Shown here one piece after another: positions 55,613-64,000 of a DNA stretch of 64,000 nt; within the stretch, counting starts at the first letter, position 1, and the number at the start of each line of letters is the position of its first letter. The position numbers and the translations under genes were made by a program. The DNA comes from Lutibacter flavus (GTDB taxonomy: Bacteria; Bacteroidota; Bacteroidia; Flavobacteriales; Flavobacteriaceae), in NCBI RefSeq assembly GCF_900188355.1, contig NZ_FZNX01000005.1:248001-312000 (forward strand), in the 5' to 3' direction. Below the pieces are notes generated by a model. That model was not told where the DNA came from, made no database searches, and was given only the letters and a program-made list of their open reading frames with translations.

Positions 55613-56377
55613 ATGAATAAAAGACCTCTAATTTTAGTAACAAATGATGACGGAATAACTGCACCAGGTATAAGAACTCTAATTGCAGTTATGAACGAAA
55701 TAGGAGATGTTGTAGTAGTGGCTCCAGATAGCCCACAAAGTGGAATGGGGCACGCCGTTACTATAAATGAAACATTGTATTGTAATGAAATAAAAGTTGA
55801 TGAAGGACCTCAACGAGAATTCAAATCGTCTGGTACACCTGCGGATTGTGTTAAATTGGCAGTTAGTGAGATTTTAGATAGAAAGCCAGATTTATGTGTT
55901 TCAGGTATTAACCACGGATCTAATTCATCCATAAATGTGATTTATTCAGGAACAATGAGTGCTGCTGTTGAAGCGGGAGTAGAAGGCATACCAGCTATTG
56001 GTTTTTCATTATTAGATTATTCTTGGAATGCAGATTTTGAACCCCTTAAACCTTTTATAAAGCAAGTTGCTGAAAATGTGTTAGAAAATGGTTTGCCAGA
56101 TGGCGTTGTGCTAAATGTTAATTTTCCTAAAAGTGAGACATTTAAAGGAATTAAAATATGCAGACAAGCACGTGCAAATTGGGTAGAGGAATTTGATAAA
56201 AGAGTGAATCCACAAGGCAAAGTTTACTATTGGTTAACAGGTGTGTTTACGAATATGGATAAGGGTGAAGATACTGATGAGTGGGCACTGGCAAACAATT
56301 ACATTTCTCTTGTACCTGTGCAATTTGATTTAACAGCACATCATTTTATCCAAAAATTAAATACTTGGAATTTATAA
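55613..56377 (+). CDS. surE: 5'/3'-nucleotidase SurE
   Basis: SurE removes phosphate from nucleoside monophosphates. The 254-residue protein has the metal site LVTNDDGITAPGI, VVAPDSPQSGMGHAVTI, SGTPADCVKLAVSEIL and the SGINHGSNSSINVIYSGTMS motif. It is the first gene of a likely operon with a small membrane protein and lpxB, as gaps are 20 and 9 bases. A promoter-like -7 element lies just upstream. Confidence 0.96.
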   Translation: MNKRPLILVTNDDGITAPGIRTLIAVMNEIGDVVVVAPDSPQSGMGHAVTINETLYCNEIKVDEGPQREFKSSGTPADCVKLAVSEILDRKPDLCVSGINHGSNSSINVIYSGTMSAAVEAGVEGIPAIGFSLLDYSWNADFEPLKPFIKQVAENVLENGLPDGVVLNVNFPKSETFKGIKICRQARANWVEEFDKRVNPQGKVYYWLTGVFTNMDKGEDTDEWALANNYISLVPVQFDLTAHHFIQKLNTWNL

Positions 56378-56397
56378 TTCCATATTAAATAATTTAA

Positions 56398-56682
56398 ATG
56401 AAAAAAGAAATATTAATTGGTTTTTTGGTTGGATTGGTTGCTACCGCCGTTGGTTGTTTTATTTTTATAGAATTTTTTTCAAAGCTCGATTTCAATAAGG
56501 GATTAGAGTTAATTAAAGAAGGTAATTTAGAGAGTAAAGTCCTAACATTGGGGGCGATAGCTAACTTTTTCGTATTCTTTATTTTTTTAAAAAAGAAACA
56601 AATTTATAGAGCTAGAGGTGTTTTATTGGAAACTTTTTTTATTGCTTTAATAACCTTATTTTTAACGTTATTTTCTAAATAA
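56398..56682 (+). CDS. Small two-helix membrane protein, unknown function
   Basis: The 94-residue product has hydrophobic segments at about 5-26 (GFLVGLVATAVGCFIFIEFF) and near 50-64 and 75-92, with a short charged cytosolic or periplasmic loop between. It sits between surE and lpxB with gaps of 20 and 9 bases, and this position suggests co-expression with lipid A synthesis. I recognise no family. Confidence 0.8.
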   Translation: MKKEILIGFLVGLVATAVGCFIFIEFFSKLDFNKGLELIKEGNLESKVLTLGAIANFFVFFIFLKKKQIYRARGVLLETFFIALITLFLTLFSK

Positions 56683-56691
56683 TTATAATTA

Positions 56692-57810
56692 ATGAAATAC
56701 TACATTATTTCAGGAGAAGCTTCTGGTGATTTGCACGGATCTAACTTAATGAAGGCATTATTTGAAAACGATACCAATGCTGAAATTAGATTTTGGGGTG
56801 GAGATTTAATGCAAGAAGTTGGCGGAACAATGGCAAAGCACTATCGTGATTTGGCATTTATGGGTTTTGCTGAGGTTCTTATGAATATTCGTACAATTTT
56901 AAAAAATATAAGTTTTTGTAAAAAGGATATTTTACAATTTAAACCAGATGTTTTAATACTGATTGATTATCCTGGATTTAATATGCGCATTGCTGAATTT
57001 GCTAAAAAAGAAGGCATAAAAGTACATTATTATATTTCGCCTCAAATATGGGCTTGGAAAGAAAATCGCATAAAAAAAATTAAGCGGGATGTTGATGAAA
57101 TGTATGTGATTTTACCTTTTGAAAAAGATTTTTACGAGTCAAAACATAATTTTCCTGTTCATTTTGTAGGACATCCATTATTAGACTCAATTTCAAATAG
57201 AAAACAAGTTGGATTAAAAGTATTTAGAGAAACACATAAACTATCCGACAAACCAATTATTGCATTATTACCTGGTAGTAGAAAGCAGGAAATTAAGAAA
57301 ATGTTGTCTGTAATGTTGAAAATGGCTAATAAATTCCACGATTATCAGTTTGTGATTGCCGGAGCTCCAAGTCAGGAATATGAGTTTTATCAACAGTTTA
57401 TAGCTGAGGATAATGTAAAATTTATAAGCAATAAAACATATGATTTATTGTCAGTTTCAAATGCAGCTATTGTAACTTCTGGTACTGCAACTTTAGAAAC
57501 GGCATTGTTTAAAGTTCCTGAAATAGTTTGCTATAAAACAAGTTGGATTTCATATCAAATTGGGAAACGATTGATTAATTTAGAGTTTATTTCATTGGTT
57601 AATTTAATTATGAAAAAGGAAGTTGTAAAGGAATTAATTCAAAATGAATTTAATGAAAAAAACCTTGAAAGTGAGCTTCACAAAATATTAGATGAGAGTA
57701 ATAGAACTCGAATATTTTTAGATTATTTTGATTTAGAGAAAAAACTAGGAGGAAAAGGAGCTTCTAAAAAAACGGCAGCATTAATAATAAAAAACTCTGA
57801 AACAAATTAA
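56692..57810 (+). CDS. lpxB: Lipid-A-disaccharide synthase LpxB
   Basis: LpxB joins UDP-2,3-diacylglucosamine and lipid X into the lipid A disaccharide. The 372-residue protein starts YYIISGEASGDLHGSNLMKA and has FMGFAEVL, IDYPGFNMRIAEFAKKEG, YYISPQIWAWKENRIKKIK, FVGHPLLDSI and LPGSRKQEIKKM, with VTSGTATLETALFKVPEIVC in the C-terminal domain. It shows that the organism makes lipid A, consistent with a Gram-negative envelope. A terminator overlaps its stop codon. Confidence 0.97.
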   Translation: MKYYIISGEASGDLHGSNLMKALFENDTNAEIRFWGGDLMQEVGGTMAKHYRDLAFMGFAEVLMNIRTILKNISFCKKDILQFKPDVLILIDYPGFNMRIAEFAKKEGIKVHYYISPQIWAWKENRIKKIKRDVDEMYVILPFEKDFYESKHNFPVHFVGHPLLDSISNRKQVGLKVFRETHKLSDKPIIALLPGSRKQEIKKMLSVMLKMANKFHDYQFVIAGAPSQEYEFYQQFIAEDNVKFISNKTYDLLSVSNAAIVTSGTATLETALFKVPEIVCYKTSWISYQIGKRLINLEFISLVNLIMKKEVVKELIQNEFNEKNLESELHKILDESNRTRIFLDYFDLEKKLGGKGASKKTAALIIKNSETN

Positions 57811-57823
57811 TGTTTCAGAGTTT
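57792..57823. terminator. Bidirectional terminator after lpxB
   Basis: A perfect 12-bp stem (57792-57803 aaactctgaaac with 57812-57823) encloses an 8-base loop that contains the lpxB stop codon. It lies 33 bases from the end of the convergent minus-strand gene and can serve both directions, although T-tracts are short. Confidence 0.6.
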
Positions 57824-57856
57824 ATAGAAATATAGAAATAATTGAATACTAATATT

Positions 57857-58744
57857 TTATTTACATAAACCTTCAAGGGTATCTTCAATATCGCCAGGAG
57901 TACTCATTATTTTCATAAAAGTTCCCATTGTTAATTCTGGCCAATGTAAAGCCAATCGATATTTTCCATGAAGCATTGTTGCTTTTTTACCTTGTAGAAT
58001 AATTTCATAAGGTAAAGCAGCTACATGTTCTTCACCAATTATAGGTAAGAAATGAGCTTCACCATCTTCAACATTTTTTAATCCTACACCAAATACAGCT
58101 ATTTTTTCATTCGTATATAAAAGTTGATATACTTGTGTAGTTTTTCCTTTTTTTGCCTTTAAATTATCTGTAATTGTTTTTAAACCTTCTTCAAAAGATG
58201 AAAACTCGTTTAAAGTAACAGGGTCAGAAAAATAAGGCATCATTATTTTATAGTGATATTTACCCAATTTTTTGGCAGCAACTGTTCCACCAAAAGGTGT
58301 AAATTCATTACCAACCGCAGAAAGACTTGTTTTTAAATCGTTACTAAATTTATTAAATGTACTTACAAAAGTATTATAATTAGTGCCTAAATAAGCTCTT
58401 AAAATATACTCTGGATTTGTATAAGAAACCGTTACTTTCCCATTCTTTTGAATAAGACCTATTTTAAATGTTGCTGCTAAAGCACCTCTGTCAGTAACTT
58501 TTACAACTGTATTTTTTAAATCGGTTCTAGTAAAAGCGATTACTTTTAAAGTGCTTTTGCCAGATGGGTTATAAGTACCTAAAACAGTAAATGAATTATC
58601 TTTTAATGCATTCACAACTTTTTCTGAAATGGCATTCATTGTTTCAGAAGATTCTACCACTTTTATATATGGTGATAAGTCTTGAGCTATGGAAGAAATT
58701 CCAATAAAAATGATAGCTAAACTACTTAATAAAAGATTTTTCAT
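57857..58744 (-). CDS. Secreted protein of unknown function, possibly DUF302-like
   Basis: The 295-residue product has a signal peptide (cleaved near SIAQ21) and then reads as a mixed alpha/beta domain: VVESSETMNAISEKVVNAL, NSFTVLGTYNPSGKSTLKVI, LPYEIILQGKKATMLHGKYR and a final MKIMSTPGDIEDTLEGLCK. The early motif (SEKVVNALKDNSFTVLG) and the final PGDIEDTL resemble DUF302, but length is greater and I am not certain. It is convergent with lpxB and divergent from comEC. Periplasmic location is likely; function is unknown. Confidence 0.65.
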   Translation of the reverse strand: MKNLLLSSLAIIFIGISSIAQDLSPYIKVVESSETMNAISEKVVNALKDNSFTVLGTYNPSGKSTLKVIAFTRTDLKNTVVKVTDRGALAATFKIGLIQKNGKVTVSYTNPEYILRAYLGTNYNTFVSTFNKFSNDLKTSLSAVGNEFTPFGGTVAAKKLGKYHYKIMMPYFSDPVTLNEFSSFEEGLKTITDNLKAKKGKTTQVYQLLYTNEKIAVFGVGLKNVEDGEAHFLPIIGEEHVAALPYEIILQGKKATMLHGKYRLALHWPELTMGTFMKIMSTPGDIEDTLEGLCK

Positions 58745-58896
58745 GTTTTCATATTTTAATTATTAGCCAAAATTACCTTAATTAAAAGTGGTCAATTATG
58801 ACATAAATCATTATGAAACAATTGTTACATAGCTCTTTGGATTTAAAAAAACTCATAGAAAACGGAAACAAATATTTTTTGTAGTTTTATCGAGCT

Positions 58897-60939
58897 ATGA
58901 TAAAATTTTTAAAGTATGTACCCGTACAGCTTACTTTCTTTTTAATTATTGGTATTTTAATTGGAAGTTTTTTTACAATTAAACCGTTTCCCCTTGTTTT
59001 AATGGCTTCTGTTATAACAATAACATTTTCTATTATTCATTTTTATTCGAATAAGTTAATTAATCAATCGTTATTTTATGCTGTTTTGGTTGCCTTAATT
59101 TCGTTGTTTATTGGTGTAAGTTCAATCACATTTAAAAATAATTTAAATGAGAAAAACCATTATGCCAATCTTTCAAATTTTAAAACAAACGAAAATACGT
59201 TAGCAACGCTTTCAATTATTAAAGTTTTAAAAGCTACAAATTATTACGATAAATATGAAGCTGAAATTATTCAGGTAGAGACAACCAAATCTATTGGAAA
59301 AATTCTTTTAAATATTAATAAGGATAGTATTTTTCCCAAATTAAAAGTTGATGAAAAAATAGTTGTTAACGCTTCAATTCTTGAGCTAAACAAGCCTTTG
59401 AATCCTTATACTTTTAATTATAAAAATTATTTAGAGAAACAACAAATTCATCATCAAATATATATTAGAAATAATCAATTTTTAAAGTTGCCAAACACTA
59501 GGTCAACTTTAATTGGAATTGCAGCTAACTTTAGAGATAAGATAAATTATTCGTTGAAAAAATATGGATTTAATAATGACGAATTAGCGGTTGTTAATGC
59601 TTTGCTATTAGGGCAAAGACAGCGTATTTCTAGTGATTTATTAGAGAGTTATTCAAGTGCGGGAGCCATTCATATTTTAGCCGTTTCAGGTTTGCATATT
59701 GGAATTATTTTATTAATTCTTAACTTTTTATTTAAGCCATTACTTTACTTTAAAAACGGAAAATTTATTGCAGGGTTTTTAATAATTTGTTTGTTATGGT
59801 CTTATGCCATTGTTGCCAGTTTATCAGCATCCGTTGTTAGGGCTGTAACTATGTTTACTGCAATAACTATCGGAATGTATGCAAACCGGCCTACCAATAT
59901 TTATTATACATTGGTTATTTCAATGTTCTTTTTGTTGCTGTTTAATCCTTACTATTTATTTGAAGTTGGTTTTCAACTAAGTTATTTGGCTGTTTTTGCT
60001 ATTGTATGGATTCAACCAAAACTAAATAATTTAATAACTCCAAAATTCTGGTTAATTAATAAAATGTGGCAATTATTAACGGTTTCATTAGCTGCCCAAA
60101 TTGGAGTGCTTCCGTTGAGTATTTATTATTTTCATCAATTTCCAGGATTGTTTTTTGTTTCTAATTTGGTGATAATTCCATTTTTGGGGTTTATTTTAAC
60201 GGTTGGAATTATTGTAATTAGTCTGTCATTAATAAGTCAGTTACCACAGGTTTTGGCAGATTTATTTATGTTTATTATTAAGCAAATGAATCATTTTGTT
60301 GATTGGATTGCAAATCAACACGTTTTTATTATTAAGGATATTTCGTTATCTGTTTTTTTGATGGTAGCTATTTATTCATTTATATTTTTATTTATAAAAT
60401 GGACTGAAAAAAAACAATATTACCGTTTGGTCCTGTTTTTAGTTTCTTTTCTTGCTATTCAATCAACATTAATTTTTGAAAAATATAAAAGGGAGTCTAC
60501 AAATGAAATTATTGTATTTAATGATTATAAAACCTCAATTTTAGCAAAAAGATTGGGTAGTGAATTAACAGTCTATTCTTCAAAAGACTCTTTAATTAAC
60601 AACTATGCTATCGAGTCTTATTTAATAGGAACCGGTTTAAAGAATAATTTAAAATCTAAGAACTCTGATAATCTCTATATGTTTAAAAATGAAACAATAC
60701 TTGTGGTAGATAGTTTGGGGATTTATAATTTTAGTACTGTTAAACCAACTATAATTTTATTGCAAAAATCTCCAAAAATAAACTTAGAACGACTTTTAAA
60801 AATACATCAGCCAAGAATTTTAATTGCCGACGCATCTAATTATAAAAGTTATTTGGAAAATTGGGAAAGAACTTGTTATAAAAATAAAACTCCTTTTTAC
60901 AATACGATGCAAAAAGGAGCTTTTATTCTAAAAGATTAG
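58897..60939 (+). CDS. comEC: ComEC/Rec2-family DNA uptake channel protein
   Basis: ComEC forms the inner-membrane channel for transforming DNA. The 680-residue protein has N-terminal helices, a periplasmic OB-like domain (DUF4131, about residues 70-200), and the Competence domain with VVNALLLGQRQRISSDLLES, YSSAGAIHILAVSGLHIGII and the LSASVVRAVTMF motif. The C-terminal part lacks the histidine-rich metallo-beta-lactamase motif of the long forms and is a short degenerate domain; shortened forms are usual in Bacteroidota. It ends five bases from a convergent gene. Confidence 0.93.
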   Translation: MIKFLKYVPVQLTFFLIIGILIGSFFTIKPFPLVLMASVITITFSIIHFYSNKLINQSLFYAVLVALISLFIGVSSITFKNNLNEKNHYANLSNFKTNENTLATLSIIKVLKATNYYDKYEAEIIQVETTKSIGKILLNINKDSIFPKLKVDEKIVVNASILELNKPLNPYTFNYKNYLEKQQIHHQIYIRNNQFLKLPNTRSTLIGIAANFRDKINYSLKKYGFNNDELAVVNALLLGQRQRISSDLLESYSSAGAIHILAVSGLHIGIILLILNFLFKPLLYFKNGKFIAGFLIICLLWSYAIVASLSASVVRAVTMFTAITIGMYANRPTNIYYTLVISMFFLLLFNPYYLFEVGFQLSYLAVFAIVWIQPKLNNLITPKFWLINKMWQLLTVSLAAQIGVLPLSIYYFHQFPGLFFVSNLVIIPFLGFILTVGIIVISLSLISQLPQVLADLFMFIIKQMNHFVDWIANQHVFIIKDISLSVFLMVAIYSFIFLFIKWTEKKQYYRLVLFLVSFLAIQSTLIFEKYKRESTNEIIVFNDYKTSILAKRLGSELTVYSSKDSLINNYAIESYLIGTGLKNNLKSKNSDNLYMFKNETILVVDSLGIYNFSTVKPTIILLQKSPKINLERLLKIHQPRILIADASNYKSYLENWERTCYKNKTPFYNTMQKGAFILKD

Positions 60940-60944
60940 ATAAT

Positions 60945-61490
60945 TTACTGAACAAATTCGTACTTAAAATTTGCTTGATAATTTGCCCAATCGTCTTGTT
61001 TTGTTAATGTTTTAAAATCATCAGTTTTAAATAATTTTAAATATAATTCTAATTGCTGAGGTGTTTTATAACCAGGTAAAGGAGCAATTAAATTAGATTC
61101 TTCATCTAAAAATATAATAGTTGGATATGCACTTATACCATAATAAGCCGATAACTGGTGAGAACTGTTTCTACCCTTTTTAGTTGCATCAAAATTTGGA
61201 TTTTTAAAAGTTTTTCCTTGAAAATTAATTGTTTCATTTCCTTCGGCATTAAACTTTACGGCATAATAATTTTCATTTACATAATCCGCAACATCTTTAT
61301 TCTGAAACGTATTTTTATCAAGCATTTTACAAGGACCACACCAAACAGTATATGCATCTATAAAAATTTTCTTTGGTGTAATTTGTTGAGCTTCAACTGC
61401 TTCTTCAAATGTCATCCAATTAATTTTTTGTGCCGATAATGATATGCTAAATAAAGCAATTGTTAAAATTAGTAGTTTCTTCATGTTCAA
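60945..61490 (-). CDS. Thioredoxin-family periplasmic protein
   Basis: The 181-residue product has a signal peptide (residues 1-20, ending LSAQ) and a thioredoxin fold with the active site WCGPCKMLDKNTF and the cis-proline segment ISAYPTIIFLDEES. The helix after WCGPC and the KNPNFDATKKG stretch suggest the DUF255/thioredoxin-7 type. It probably reduces or carries disulfides in the periplasm; partner proteins are unknown. The gene is convergent with comEC at a distance of five bases. Confidence 0.9.
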   Translation of the reverse strand: MNMKKLLILTIALFSISLSAQKINWMTFEEAVEAQQITPKKIFIDAYTVWCGPCKMLDKNTFQNKDVADYVNENYYAVKFNAEGNETINFQGKTFKNPNFDATKKGRNSSHQLSAYYGISAYPTIIFLDEESNLIAPLPGYKTPQQLELYLKLFKTDDFKTLTKQDDWANYQANFKYEFVQ

Positions 61491-61564
61491 AATTTATTGT
61501 TTTATAGTTTGTACTTTCTCTTTTGACGCAATAATGCTGCCAAATTTACAAAGAATTAAAAAAT

Positions 61565-63595
61565 TTATTTAACTCCGTGCATTAATTTCTTTAAAACGGG
61601 ATTTAATAAAAATGCAATTACACCAATTATCATAGGTACAAAAGTAAAAATTAAAAAGAAAGTTGAAATATCATATTTAGCTGTGATATCATCTATCATA
61701 GCTCCCATTTGTCCTGAAGCTTTGTTTCCAATTGCTAAGGCCAAATACCAAACTCCAAACATAAATGCAATCATACGAGCAGGTACTAATTTACTTACAT
61801 AAGATAGTCCAACAGGAGATACACATAATTCACCCAAAGTATGAAATAAAAAGGCTAGGATAAGCCAAATAATGCTTACCGAGGCTGTTTTTGCTCCTTG
61901 TGGTATTCCTGAAGATCCAAAAGCCAAAAATGCAAATCCGATTCCTAAGAAAAATAAGCCAATTGCATATTTATTAGCAGGTTTAGGATTGTATTTACTT
62001 TCCCACCATTTTGAAAATAATGGGGCAAAAGCAATTATAAATAGGGAATTTAAAATTAAAAACCAGGTTGCCGGAATTTCAATTTCATTTTCTTTTTTTC
62101 TTATGATGGAAGCCTTAATTGATGTGTTAATTTCACTTGCTTTATCTTCGGTTAAATATTTAAATTTCACACCTTTTTTATCGATATCTATAATTGATAT
62201 CTCATCACTTTTAACAAAGTCGTTTGAAGACCTAATAACAGTATTGTTTTCAACTATAGTAGCGTTTTCAGGAATTTTTGTTTCTGCTGTAATGGCAAAA
62301 GTTTTTGTTGATTCAATTCCTTCCGAATTTTTTTCAGTTACTTGATACGTATTATATGAAATTTCATAAGAATAAGTATTGAAATTATTATAGATTTTCC
62401 AAATTACTATAGCCCAAATTAGTACAAAACTAAATCCTAAAATTAAGTTAGATAAAAAATATTTTTTAAAAGTTTGTTTAAATAATAGGAATAATACCCA
62501 AGTAATAATTGCTATTGGAACAACGGTGATAATAATATCAATAATATTAAATATTAAAGCTGAATTTCCAGATAATATCCTGCTGGTATAATCTTTGGCA
62601 AAAATACTCATAGAACCACCAGCTTGTTCAAACGAAGCCCAGAAAAAGATAATAAAGAACGCAAATATTACAACAGCAATCATTTTATCACGTGTAATTT
62701 CACTATATCTTACAATTCTTGAAATAAGCAAATACAAAAATAAAATTAAGGTAATTATAATTGTTTGGCTAGAATAATCAGTTCCTCCAAATTCTAAAAA
62801 ATTAACACCTCCAATTTTGGATAATGGATCGTTAATAATCCAGGTTAGTCCTAAAGTTGCAACAATAACAATTAATAATTTATCTATTAAGGTAAAGGGA
62901 TTTAATTTATCTTCAATTTTAGAATGGTCATCGGTTTCAATAGTTTTGTCAACCTTATTTGGTTTACTACCCGCTTCGCCAAAAATTCCTTGTGCCAATG
63001 TAAACTGAAGCAAACCTAAGAGCATAAATATCCCAGCCAATCCAAATCCCCATCCCCAGCCAAGAGTTTCACCTAAATATCCGCAGAGCATAATTCCTAG
63101 AAAAGCACCCGCATTTACCCCCATATAAAATATAGTATAAGCACCATCTTTTTTCTCAGGAAAGTCTTGGTATAAAATTGAAATAAAAGAACTCATATTA
63201 GGTTTGAAAAAACCGGTTCCAATAACCAATAAACCAAGTCCTAAATATAAAAAGAACGGATTAGATTCTATAGCCATACTTGCGTGGCCAAGTGTCATAA
63301 TTATGGCTCCAATAATAATTGCTTTCCTGTTTCCAAGATATTTATCAGCTAAAGTTCCACCAATTATTGGGGTTAAATATAATAAAGCTAAGTAGGTTCC
63401 GTAGAGTGCCAATGCATTTTCACGTGGCCAATCCCAACCTCCAATTCCTAAGGCACTTACTAAAAACAAAACCAATAAGGCACGCATTCCATAAAATGAA
63501 AAACGTTCCCACATTTCAGTAAAAAACAATACAAAAAGTCCGGAAGGATGTCCTAGTACTTGTGTTTCGAAAAATTCGTTATTCGTTTTGCTCAT
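61565..63595 (-). CDS. POT-family proton-coupled peptide transporter
   Basis: The 676-residue membrane protein has the POT signature EMWERFSFYGMRALLVLFLV in the first helix (ExxERFxYYG type), GTYLALLYLTPIIGGTLADK, IVIGTGFFKPNMSSFISILY and GELCVSPVGLSYVSKLVP near the C-terminus. Between the two halves lies a long loop rich in charged residues, larger than in the usual ~500-residue members; long-loop forms are common in Bacteroidota. It imports di- and tripeptides with protons. A second POT gene ends 70 bases before its start. Confidence 0.94.
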   Translation of the reverse strand: MSKTNNEFFETQVLGHPSGLFVLFFTEMWERFSFYGMRALLVLFLVSALGIGGWDWPRENALALYGTYLALLYLTPIIGGTLADKYLGNRKAIIIGAIIMTLGHASMAIESNPFFLYLGLGLLVIGTGFFKPNMSSFISILYQDFPEKKDGAYTIFYMGVNAGAFLGIMLCGYLGETLGWGWGFGLAGIFMLLGLLQFTLAQGIFGEAGSKPNKVDKTIETDDHSKIEDKLNPFTLIDKLLIVIVATLGLTWIINDPLSKIGGVNFLEFGGTDYSSQTIIITLILFLYLLISRIVRYSEITRDKMIAVVIFAFFIIFFWASFEQAGGSMSIFAKDYTSRILSGNSALIFNIIDIIITVVPIAIITWVLFLLFKQTFKKYFLSNLILGFSFVLIWAIVIWKIYNNFNTYSYEISYNTYQVTEKNSEGIESTKTFAITAETKIPENATIVENNTVIRSSNDFVKSDEISIIDIDKKGVKFKYLTEDKASEINTSIKASIIRKKENEIEIPATWFLILNSLFIIAFAPLFSKWWESKYNPKPANKYAIGLFFLGIGFAFLAFGSSGIPQGAKTASVSIIWLILAFLFHTLGELCVSPVGLSYVSKLVPARMIAFMFGVWYLALAIGNKASGQMGAMIDDITAKYDISTFFLIFTFVPMIIGVIAFLLNPVLKKLMHGVK

Positions 63596-63665
63596 AAATT
63601 GTTATTAAAAGAATTGAGTTATAATAAGCGCTCCTAATAAAAGAAGCGTTTAAATTTGTTAAAGA

Positions 63666-64000
63666 TTAAGCTGCTTTTGCTTCCTTTGGACGAATTACCA
63701 TTCTGTCATATACAGTTAATGCCAAAATTGTAACAACACCAATAGCAACAATAACATACCAAATTTTATTTGGATTGTATGTGTCCCAAACCATTTGAGT
63801 CATTTCTGTTTGAGTCATTCCTAATTTTTCTGATGCAGAAGCAAAATAATCATTTTTTGTAAAATCTTGCGATATTTCTGGCATTTCAATGGCTCTTTTG
63901 GCCATTTCAGTTTGTAATAAACTTAATTTGTCTGACCAGGCTTGATATAGATTTCCAGATACAAATGTTGTTAAAAAATTACCTAAGAAAATTGGTAAAA
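63666..64000 (-). CDS. C-terminal part of a second POT-family transporter, cut by the window edge
   Basis: The frame is open from the right edge of the window down to TAA at 63666. Its visible sequence starts LPIFLGNFLTTFVSGNLYQA, which is the last core helix and exit segment of POT transporters, then a helical stretch and a final hydrophobic helix (YVIVAIGVVTILALTVYDRM). The internal ATG at 63905 is not the true start. It lies 70 bases upstream of the complete POT gene in the same direction, so the two are tandem paralogues, possibly one operon. Confidence 0.8.
   Translation of the reverse strand, partial: LPIFLGNFLTTFVSGNLYQAWSDKLSLLQTEMAKRAIEMPEISQDFTKNDYFASASEKLGMTQTEMTQMVWDTYNPNKIWYVIVAIGVVTILALTVYDRMVIRPKEAKAA

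Noticed and set aside
61872-62345. 157-residue plus-strand ORF inside the POT transporter gene
   Set aside because: It is the complement of a membrane-protein frame, which often yields long antisense ORFs; no start context or recognisable domain.
63625-63652. Possible terminator between the two POT genes (aagcgct / agcgttt)
   Set aside because: The stem is short, contains a G-U pair and lacks a good T-tract, so it cannot be told from chance.
63666-63905. 79-residue stand-alone protein starting at ATG 63905
   Set aside because: The frame stays open to the window edge and the extra residues match the POT transporter C-terminus, so this is an internal Met.

Overview
The window looks like chromosomal DNA of a marine-type Bacteroidota, most likely Flavobacteriaceae. 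The DNA is very AT-rich. One promoter candidate matches the Bacteroidota -33/-7 pattern (TTG ... TAnnTTTG), start regions lack Shine-Dalgarno sequences, the sigma factor is the short ~286-residue Bacteroidota type, and the Prc, LpxB, SurE, ComEC and POT proteins read as flavobacterial. I cannot name a genus from sequence alone. I see no tRNA, rRNA, CRISPR array, transposase or phage gene.

Layout. (1) 1-4.85 kb: a small lipoprotein, a membrane-spanning AraC/TPR regulator, and a divergent ankyrin lipoprotein plus acyltransferase pair closed by a strong terminator. (2) 4.9-7.7 kb: an RpoD-like sigma factor followed by a 71-residue protein, a homologous 59-residue protein further downstream, a hairpin-bearing gap and a 49-residue small ORF. 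(3) 7.7-45.4 kb: one long plus-strand surface-polysaccharide locus. It holds rfbACDB (dTDP-rhamnose), a WbpP/TviB pair (UDP-HexNAc epimerase and dehydrogenase), ugd, a WlbA-like dehydrogenase, and cysQ-DUF2061-cysC-cysD-cysN (PAPS supply and PAP removal). It also holds a flippase, a DegT aminotransferase, and a WbqC / PLP-like / methyltransferase / sulfotransferase block. Many glycosyltransferases, a pyruvyltransferase-family protein, an EpsG-like protein, AsnB, a second flippase, a Wzy-like polymerase, an initiating sugar transferase and a PglD/NeuD-like acetyltransferase follow. (4) 45.7-51.3 kb: two large secreted or outer-membrane proteins that share an unrecognised Cys-rich domain. (5) 51.6-64 kb: housekeeping genes (OppC-type permease, Prc protease, SurE, LpxB, ComEC, a thioredoxin-like protein, POT transporters).

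How the genes fit together: the locus can make rhamnose, uronic-acid and amino-sugar nucleotides. CysCDN makes PAPS, the local sulfotransferase can use it, and CysQ clears PAP, so a sulfated and probably otherwise decorated glycan is the likely product. AsnB could amidate a uronate. No Wza/Wzc/Wzz export or chain-length genes are present.

The polysaccharide locus is also where all intergenic repeats and all recognised broken genes sit. A four-helix-bundle pseudogene lies inside iterated aactaagact-type repeats. A frameshifted DUF559 endonuclease-like gene lies between CT-rich repeats that form a perfect 27-bp inverted pair. Both of these small genes end on a stop codon supplied by the neighbouring repeat. 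Another palindromic repeat is embedded in frame inside a glycosyltransferase. Three frames are broken by apparent one-base homopolymer deletions. These repeat-plus-small-gene units, and the sigma factor with its two related small proteins, are the best candidates for something not yet described.
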